From: Methanoregula sp.
GTDB taxonomy: Archaea > Halobacteriota > Methanomicrobia > Methanomicrobiales > Methanospirillaceae
Assembly (NCBI RefSeq): GCF_028679125.1
Contig: NZ_JAJRCG010000006.1
Coordinates: forward strand, 62,001-126,000
Direction: 5' to 3'
Length of the DNA: 64,000 bases
Shown here: piece by piece, positions 61,349-64,000 of the stretch
Numbering within the stretch: the stretch's first letter is position 1
Layout: each line of letters starts with the position of its first letter
Made by a program: the position numbers and the translations under genes
Notes under the pieces: generated by a model
Told to the model about the DNA's origin: nothing
Database searches by the model: none
The model's input: only the letters and a program-made list of their open reading frames with translations

Positions 61349-63061
61349 CTACACCTGGGTTGCATCGACTTCAAGCGCGTACGGGTTCGGGACAAAGTTG
61401 TGCCCGAGCGCTTCGTAGTTGTTCTGCGTCATGCTGTAGTACTTCACGAACTTCTCGCTGATGTCGCGTGCAACCTGTGCATTCTCCTTCACCTTGACAT
61501 CGACCCAGAGGGTGCGCTTGTTGCCGTTGCTGACAATCTCGCCATTGCTGACGACCTGCACACCGCTCTTGAAGACGGCTGCACAGCGGCTGAACGCCTT
61601 CTCGATGTCGTCGGGGTTTGCAACCGGCTTGTCCGGGTTGAAGTTGTAGACTGCCACATCCGCTTCCATGCCGGGCTTCAGGCCACCGCAGAGTGCGGTG
61701 AGGCCGAGGGACTTTGCCGGGCCGGCACGGGTCATCTGGGCAAGCTCGTAGAGCGAGATCTCCCTGTCGAGCGAACCGATGCTGGTCTGCGAAAGGACCT
61801 TGTCCTTGTGTTTGAAGGCGTTGATCTGCGTTTCCCGGGCTTTTTCGCTCATGAGCCACTTGAAGACGCGGGGGTACCGGGTGAACGGTCCTGCGTTCGG
61901 GTGGTCGGTGGTGATGAAGCAGCGCATCGGGTCCTTCATCATTAAGGGGATCTCAAGGCCGATGGCCCACTGGATCGCACAGACCGAGATGTTCGGGCTG
62001 TAGATGTAGGGCACGACACCGGCTGCGGTCTCGAGTTCCACATCGACATTCGCCCACTTCAGGTGGTTGAGACCGGTGAGGTGGTGCTCGAACGGGCCGT
62101 CAGCGGTCATCGTTGTGGTCTCATCGAGGGTAACGTTCCCGGTATCGATGGTGATGTTCTTTGCCTTGTTCACGTAGTCAGTGACTTCCTTGGCGCCGGA
62201 CTCAAAGTCTCCCCAGTTGGTTCCCTTGTAGGAGTGGAACTGGGTGTGGGTCAGGTGCAGGACCTGTTCGCGGCCGAACTTGTTCTTTGCCTTGAAACCC
62301 TCTGCAAGCTTCATGGTGTCAAGGGTGGTCTCGTAACATCCCGGGTTCCCGAGGTTGTTCGGGTGGATGTGCATGGAATGCGGGAGGCCGAGGTATTCGT
62401 TTGCCTCGATTAAGCCCCTGACGATCTCTGCGGGGGTGATGTCGAAGTACGGGACCGGGTCGTTGACGGAGAGACAGTTCAGTCCCCATGCCCATGCCTC
62501 GGTGCCGCCGGGATTGACGACCTTGATGGCATACCCCTTTGTCACGCGGAGGAGCCAGGCAATGTAGGCTGCTGCGTTCTCGATCTCGTGGTTCTTGAGG
62601 TACTCAAGGACGAACCAGTTGTTGCCGAAGACCGGGAATGCGCCCTCATCGATGATGGGGGTGTCGCGGATCTCTTCGTGGGTATGGCGTGAGAAGAGCG
62701 GGGGCATCGCGGCTTCCATCGCGGTGGTGTAACCCATCTTCGCATACTCGTAGCCGGTCTTGAACGTGGTCGGGATCGAGGCCCCACTGCCCATCCGTTC
62801 CATGCCATGGGTCGCCGTGCAGCTGAAGAGCTTGTCCTCGGGCCGGTAGATGCGGCCAAGGTTGACCTTGGGCCCTGCTATGTGGGCATGGATCTCTACG
62901 GCGCCTGCCATGACGGTCTTGTCCTTGGCATCGATGACCTTTGCACCGGAACCGACCTTGTCGACAATCTTGCCGTCTTTAATGGCGATATCCTTCTTAT
63001 CACCCTTGATGCCCTGGACCGGGTCAAAGACGTGGCCGTTCTTGATGATATATTCTGACAT
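61349..63061 (-). CDS. fwdA: Formylmethanofuran dehydrogenase subunit A (formyl-MFR hydrolase)
   Basis: A 570-aa amidohydrolase-fold subunit. EIHAHIAGPKVN near residue 58 supplies the first metal histidines and TTDHPNAGPFTRYP lies later in the active site. It forms and hydrolyses formyl-methanofuran, coupling with formate made from CO2 by subunit B: the first step of CO2 reduction to methane. Length is normal. The ATG is 2 nt after the fwdB stop (TAA, 2 nt, ATG), and fwdC follows after 9 nt. Confidence 0.97.
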   Translation of the reverse strand: MSEYIIKNGHVFDPVQGIKGDKKDIAIKDGKIVDKVGSGAKVIDAKDKTVMAGAVEIHAHIAGPKVNLGRIYRPEDKLFSCTATHGMERMGSGASIPTTFKTGYEYAKMGYTTAMEAAMPPLFSRHTHEEIRDTPIIDEGAFPVFGNNWFVLEYLKNHEIENAAAYIAWLLRVTKGYAIKVVNPGGTEAWAWGLNCLSVNDPVPYFDITPAEIVRGLIEANEYLGLPHSMHIHPNNLGNPGCYETTLDTMKLAEGFKAKNKFGREQVLHLTHTQFHSYKGTNWGDFESGAKEVTDYVNKAKNITIDTGNVTLDETTTMTADGPFEHHLTGLNHLKWANVDVELETAAGVVPYIYSPNISVCAIQWAIGLEIPLMMKDPMRCFITTDHPNAGPFTRYPRVFKWLMSEKARETQINAFKHKDKVLSQTSIGSLDREISLYELAQMTRAGPAKSLGLTALCGGLKPGMEADVAVYNFNPDKPVANPDDIEKAFSRCAAVFKSGVQVVSNGEIVSNGNKRTLWVDVKVKENAQVARDISEKFVKYYSMTQNNYEALGHNFVPNPYALEVDATQV

Positions 63062-63063
63062 GA

Positions 63064-64000
63064 TTACGCTACCCCCTTGAGCTGTTTAAGGCGGTCACGG
63101 ACTTTGATGAGGAACTCCTCATCGGTGAGCATTCCCTCGGGCGATTCAACGACCTTGCGGCAGTCGATCGGGACATTGTCCATACGATAGCAGTTGCCAC
63201 CGCATTCAACACCGTTAAAGGCGACCGGGACATGGAGCTTCGAGACACCGGACGTGGGGGTCAGGTGCGGATCCACGCAGACTGAAGGGACCGCGGCAAT
63301 GTGTTGTACGGCACTGATCGGGAAGTGTGCTCCCGGGTCGCTGCCGATGGTGAACATAGCGTCGATCTCTCCGCGGGTCAGGAGGTCGATGGTGCTCGTA
63401 TCGCCCGGATTGTAGCGGGCAAAGCCACGGGTGAGATCGACGGCGTAGGGGAACCCGAACTGCCACGCAAAGACTTCTCCGGAGCCGGTCACGTTATAGT
63501 GGCCCCGCATCGGCATGATCGAGAATTTCGTGTGCTCGTTGAGATCCTTGGTCAGTGCGATTGCCTCATCGATATTGTGGTTCTTGCCGAGTGACTGGGT
63601 TACTCCCATACCGAAGAAGATGATACCGAACCTGCCGCTCTTTAAGATATCCGCAGTCTCACGGATCTTCTCGCTGGGGATTCCTGCAACTACGTCAGGG
63701 AGCCACTCGCCCTTGAGGGCAACACGGAGTGCATTCAGGAGTTCGTAATCCTTGCCCTGCTCTATCTGGAGGTGGACATCGGCCATCCGGGCGGTGTCGG
63801 TGATACGGGGGTCAACGACAAGCAGCTTGCGGCTCATCTGTCCCTTGCCGGTGAAGAAACCGCGGGGGAAGATGGAGTACCGGGACATGTGCCGGGGGTG
63901 GGCGTGGGCCGGGTTGCAGCCCCAGAAGATAACACGATCCGCACGGTTCTTGATTTCCCCCAGCGTGCATGACGGAAGACCGGCATCCTGGATTGCAATC
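63064..64000 (-). CDS. fwdB: Formylmethanofuran dehydrogenase subunit B, cut by the window edge
   Basis: The C-terminal 311 residues of the molybdopterin-containing catalytic subunit; the 5' part lies beyond the window. The frame continues without break through AHPRHMSRYSIFPRGFF to a visible GLPSCTLGEIKNR at the edge. The cysteine in PSCTLGE may be the metal ligand that is Cys or Sec in this family, which would make this the cysteine form; this is inferred. The subunit reduces CO2 to formate with ferredoxin electrons. A methionine in-frame at 63888 is internal, not the start. Confidence 0.95.
   Translation of the reverse strand, partial: IAIQDAGLPSCTLGEIKNRADRVIFWGCNPAHAHPRHMSRYSIFPRGFFTGKGQMSRKLLVVDPRITDTARMADVHLQIEQGKDYELLNALRVALKGEWLPDVVAGIPSEKIRETADILKSGRFGIIFFGMGVTQSLGKNHNIDEAIALTKDLNEHTKFSIMPMRGHYNVTGSGEVFAWQFGFPYAVDLTRGFARYNPGDTSTIDLLTRGEIDAMFTIGSDPGAHFPISAVQHIAAVPSVCVDPHLTPTSGVSKLHVPVAFNGVECGGNCYRMDNVPIDCRKVVESPEGMLTDEEFLIKVRDRLKQLKGVA

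Noticed and set aside
1-64000. tRNA, rRNA, CRISPR arrays, transposases
   Set aside because: I looked through the intergenic regions for TPsiC-like sequences, regular spaced repeats and transposase motifs and saw none; a covariance-model search would be decisive.

Overview
The window is chromosomal DNA of a hydrogenotrophic methanogenic archaeon, most probably from the order Methanomicrobiales (Methanoregula or a close relative is my best guess from gene style; this is inference). The methanogen call rests on formylmethanofuran dehydrogenase genes at the right end, the YcaO/TfuA pair linked to methyl-coenzyme M reductase thioamidation, DUF1890/DUF1894 proteins, a siroheme sulfite-reductase-like protein, an A-type flavoprotein with rubredoxin and superoxide reductase, LL-diaminopimelate aminotransferase and a fused-type 2-oxoacid:ferredoxin oxidoreductase. 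The archaeal call rests on RadA, FEN1, an RPA-like protein, a histone, a NOG1-like GTPase, a presenilin homologue, and many TATA boxes about 25-28 nt upstream of start codons, consistent with leaderless transcripts.

Layout. 0-3.6 kb: an unknown small gene and a three-gene nitrogenase-like operon (H, D and K-like) on the minus strand. 3.7-7.5 kb: a small membrane protein, TrkH, and the oxygen-stress operon rubredoxin-FprA-superoxide reductase. 7.5-9.3 kb: a two-gene AAA-ATPase/TOPRIM module that resembles anti-phage nuclease systems. 9.4-17.3 kb: membrane proteins, KorAB, a HEAT-repeat protein, a receiver-domain protein, DUF1894/DUF1890, FdhD and CutA. 17.4-25.5 kb: lysine synthesis (DapL, LysA) running into DNA repair (RPA, RadA), then phosphatase, PRC-barrel, histone, CBS regulator and GTPase genes. 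25.5-28.9 kb: a gene-poor stretch with a fold-back element, a lone unknown gene and an AT-rich three-gene island (TIGR04255-like, unknown, HEPN-like) that looks recently acquired. 28.9-31.3 kb: presenilin-like protease, small membrane protein and FEN1. 31.4-35.7 kb: TetR regulator divergent from a cluster containing a methyltransferase/hydrolase chimera, a hydrolase, a DUF2284 protein and a metallo-beta-lactamase-fold protein. 35.8-38.5 kb: CcdA and YcaO-TfuA. 38.7-44.5 kb: a tightly packed minus-strand operon pyrG-guaA(b)-argD-hisC-adenylate kinase-like-CDP-alcohol transferase. 44.6-50.7 kb: TPR proteins, thioesterase, glycosyltransferase and a BrxD-like ATPase coupled to a TPR/winged-helix protein. 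50.7-51.3 kb: a second fold-back element. 51.3-64 kb: HisD, two PH-like/transmembrane paralogues flanking modABC, the sulfite-reductase-like protein and the fwd/fmd operon, whose B subunit runs off the window.

How it fits together. ModABC would import molybdate or tungstate needed by formylmethanofuran dehydrogenase (FwdABC) and by formate dehydrogenase, whose maturation FdhD supports. YcaO-TfuA would finish methyl-coenzyme M reductase. The FprA operon protects these oxygen-labile enzymes. The most likely sites of undescribed biology are the nitrogenase-like HDK operon, the TPR/BrxD-like pair, the AAA/TOPRIM pair, the AT-rich HEPN island and the two G-tract fold-back elements. No tRNA, rRNA, CRISPR array, transposase or integrase was recognised.
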